A stretch of DNA of 64,000 nt from Paramecium sonneborni (lineage: Eukaryota > Ciliophora > Oligohymenophorea > Peniculida > Parameciidae). The notes under the pieces were generated by a model. It did not search any database. It saw only the letters and a list, made by a program, of their open reading frames with translations, and was not told where the DNA came from. The DNA is taken from the NCBI GenBank assembly GCA_905182985.1, contig CAJJDN010000051.1:424634-488633 (forward strand), read 5' to 3'. Position 1 is the stretch's first letter; each line of letters opens with the position of its first letter. Shown piece by piece: positions 61,684 to 64,000 of the stretch. The position numbers were made by a program, and so were the translations under genes.

Positions 61684-61801
61684 GTTGTCAACACGAGGAC
61701 TTCCCAAGCGGTCCCCCACCTTAGTACTAACCTCGCCTTAAGCCGCTTAACTTCGGAGTTCGAATGGGATCCGGTGCTTTAGGCTTAGTATGGCCGACAA
61801 C
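61684..61801 (-). rRNA. 5S ribosomal RNA
   Basis: 118 nt on the minus strand. It starts GTTGTCGGCCATACTAAGCC and ends TGACAAC, which pairs with the start (helix I). The internal control region is present (A box and C box around AAGTTAAGCGGCTTAAGGCG; universally conserved CGAACTCCGAAGTTAA). It is strikingly GC-richer than its surroundings. On the minus strand a run of seven T follows directly (61674-61681 region), the usual RNA polymerase III stop. A single copy in this window, between the kinase start and the surface-protein gene. Confidence 0.97.
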
Positions 61802-62217
61802 GATATTTATATTATCTATTCTCTTTTATATCAAGTTCTTATTCAATTATATGTTATTCTAATTAAAAATTAATTTTCTACTTAAATTGAAGACAATTAT
61901 AATAACTTTTTATTTTATTAAATTATGATTATTAAAAATTAGTTGCTTTATAATTAGGTTCTTTTTAAAAAAATAAAGAAGTTAAATATTAATAAGAATA
62001 TATATCATACTTAATTGACAGTAAGTAATCTGTAAATTTTTGAAGTAAATTATCAAAATTCAAAATAATATTTTAATTTTTAAGAGAACATGAAACAATA
62101 GTTGTTAATCCTTATATACTAATATTATCCTGAATTTAACTTTAAAAAATTGTAATTATCTTTTACCTCTATTCAAAATAATTGAGTTTATTTATAATTA
62201 AAATTAATAATAAATAA
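61802..62217. other. intergenic region upstream of 5S and surface-protein gene
   Basis: 416 nt, AT-rich, with no gene. It flanks the 5' side of the 5S gene and the promoter side of the next plus-strand gene. Confidence 0.5.
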
Positions 62218-64000
62218 ATGATATCCTTTATCCCTATTTTGGTATTAACTTTAGGTTGTTCTCATTCATTTATAATTGAATTGAGTCAAGATTATTAATT
62301 TAAAACTGAATAGATGAACCTTAAATTTCAAGACTTTGTCTTAAATCAATATTTTACTTATGGTTTATGGAGTAAATATATACCATTAGGGCAGATAAGT
62401 TAAATTGGAAGAATTGGTTTATTTGATAGTAATTGTTTTCATTTACATAATGCGGCTGATTCTGAAACAATGAAAGTAGATTTTATATACTTTGACTGTC
62501 TTGATATTGATTTAATGTAAATTACTAAGGGAATTCAATTTTTTGATAATGAAGGAAATTTTCATAGTTACAATATTACAGTAGATTCATAAGACTATGA
62601 GAGTTGTTGGTATTTTATTTAGATTGCATAGTGGCCAATGTTATAAAGGTTTGAATTACTTTTTATTTATTATCCTGACTTAATCTTTTCAAAAGTTTTA
62701 AAAATTAAATATCCCTATAGGAGAATAAATCCCCTTCTCACTTTTGGAGGTGGATTAATACTAGATATAAATAGTGAATTCCTTTAGAATATGCAAGATA
62801 GAAAACAATTATCTTATTTTCCAGGAAAATTATATTATGATTATTTATTTGTTGATGTCAGATCAATAGATAGAAATGGATTAATAATATCTTTAGATAC
62901 ATTTGGTGGTCTTCATATATGTAATTGTTAATCAAATTTAAATATAAATGTCTAAAATGGCATTCTTAATTGGCTCGACAATAAATTTTTTACATCTGAA
63001 AATGCTAATTGTGAATCTTTTGGATTATCTGGATGGCTTAAAATTTTAGAAATTTATAAAATAAATGATAATTTTGATTATAAATTTATGAAAATGAATA
63101 AGTTCAGTTAGAACTAAAAGTTAAATGATGATAATTTATCTGCTTTTTAACTTTTGTATAGAATATCAGATTTAAAATTTAAGATAGTAATAATGACTTA
63201 TAGTTACACCTTTCCTAGTGTAAATATAGATTTTTCAAGCAACCCTTTTTTAATTGCAAAAGAGACAGAAATTTTAAATGATATATATTTATGGCATTAT
63301 TTATAAGTTGTATTATCAGAAAATATTCTATAAATAAAGATTACATTTTATGAAGGAGAAAATACATATATATATCAAGATTCAATTAGTGTATATCATT
63401 TTAATGAAGTATAATTTTAAATTCATTATGGAAATATAAATTTGGAGCCTGAAAATTATTTGAATGTTTAAATTGAAAATTTCATTTTTTAAAATTGTAA
63501 TAGTGAGTTTTTAGATAAAAGTTGCCATCCAAGTTGCTAAAAATGTGATGGTCCTACAAATTCTGATTGTTTATCTTGTTCTTAAGATTCAAACAGAATT
63601 TATATTTCACATCAAAAAGCCTGTGTTTGTCATTATAATACAATCGATTAAGACTTTTGTTATTAAAAAGAACATTTTAATCTTCAACTTTTATAATTAT
63701 CACAATAAGCTGAATTAACAATAAATTGTGAATATGGATATTTTAATTTAAATTAAACGTTTTGTTTAAAATGGTAATTATATATTTTTATCTTTAAGTC
63801 CTTCGATAATTAAACCTAACCTTATTACTTGTTTAGAATGCATATAAAATCCTTTTAATTGGAAAAATGATCCATATTGTCAGACATTATTATATATTAT
63901 AGAAGATAATACATCTAATACATTTATTGATGAAAAAAAATCCTATTATATCTTAGCTGGTGATTAAATATAATTATGTTAAGAGTGTACTTCAAGTAAT
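62218..64000 (+). CDS. surface protein of the giant Cys-rich / beta-helix family, 5' part
   Basis: Partial; it runs off the right edge. The start at 62218 gives a signal peptide (MISFIPILVLTLGCSHSF). The N-terminal ~430 residues are beta-rich, with aromatic-rich strands such as FTYGLWSKYIPLG, which echoes the YGLWIKY segment of the gene at 19855-29296. Then the furin-like Cys repeats start: CHPSCQKCDGPTNSDCLSCS, then CVCHYNTIDQDFC, directly comparable to CHYSCLTCDGPTSQNCLSC in the gene at 10213-19535. A tiny intron lies near 63775-63800. The beta-helix and membrane domains are expected to the right. Third member of this family in the window, diverged from the other two. Confidence 0.75.

Noticed and set aside
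61561..61782. Plus-strand frame of 73 codons
   Set aside because: It runs through the kinase 5' end and antisense to the 5S rRNA, so it is not a gene.

Overview
This is macronuclear-type DNA from a ciliate, almost certainly a Paramecium. Open frames only make sense if TAA and TAG are read as glutamine and TGA is the sole stop. The DNA is very AT-rich, genes are packed with short spacers, and almost every gene carries tiny introns (about 17-31 nt, starting GTA/GTT and ending TAG/AAG) that must be removed to keep the frame. About 33 protein genes, one 5S rRNA gene, a decayed Rab region and one assembly defect can be supported. Product names come from motifs I can read; no database search was possible, and exon borders in long genes are approximate.

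Left arm (1-10200): an unclear coiled-coil gene, a TPR protein, a Gln/Pro-tailed unknown, a small acidic protein and a C2HC zinc-finger protein, mostly on the minus strand. A Ser/Asn-rich unknown, a PARP-like plus B-box protein and a PP2C phosphatase follow. Centre-left (10200-29300): two giant paralogous surface-type membrane proteins lie tail to tail, each about 9.4 kb (signal peptide, furin-like Cys-rich repeats, right-handed beta-helix repeats, Cys-rich box, multipass membrane domain). A near-identical patch of about 300 bp inside otherwise diverged copies suggests gene conversion. A third family member begins at 62218 and runs off the window.

Middle (29600-49600): two Rab-GTPase remnants, a UBA-like protein, two importin-alpha-like proteins, a Tim17/22/23-like mitochondrial protein, a NOSIP-type U-box protein, a short SAS-6-like protein, a WD40/B-box protein, a trichocyst-matrix-type secreted protein, a two-span membrane protein, an EF-hand protein and two paralogous multipass membrane proteins.

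Right arm (49800-64000): a polyprenyl diphosphate synthase whose 5' part appears twice, as an exact 1145-bp copy on each side of a single N (very likely unmerged contig ends). After it come a possible small gene, an acylated-looking protein, a MAM33/p32-like mitochondrial protein, an outer-dynein-arm-docking-like coiled coil, a paralogue of the UBA-like protein, a CCDC177-like coiled coil, an Aurora-like kinase, the 5S rRNA and the third surface protein.

The content is housekeeping, ciliary/basal-body and cell-surface/secretory genes, without operons. Several paralogue pairs inside one window (surface proteins, importin-alpha, UBA-like, multipass proteins) point to repeated local or whole-genome duplication, as known for Paramecium.
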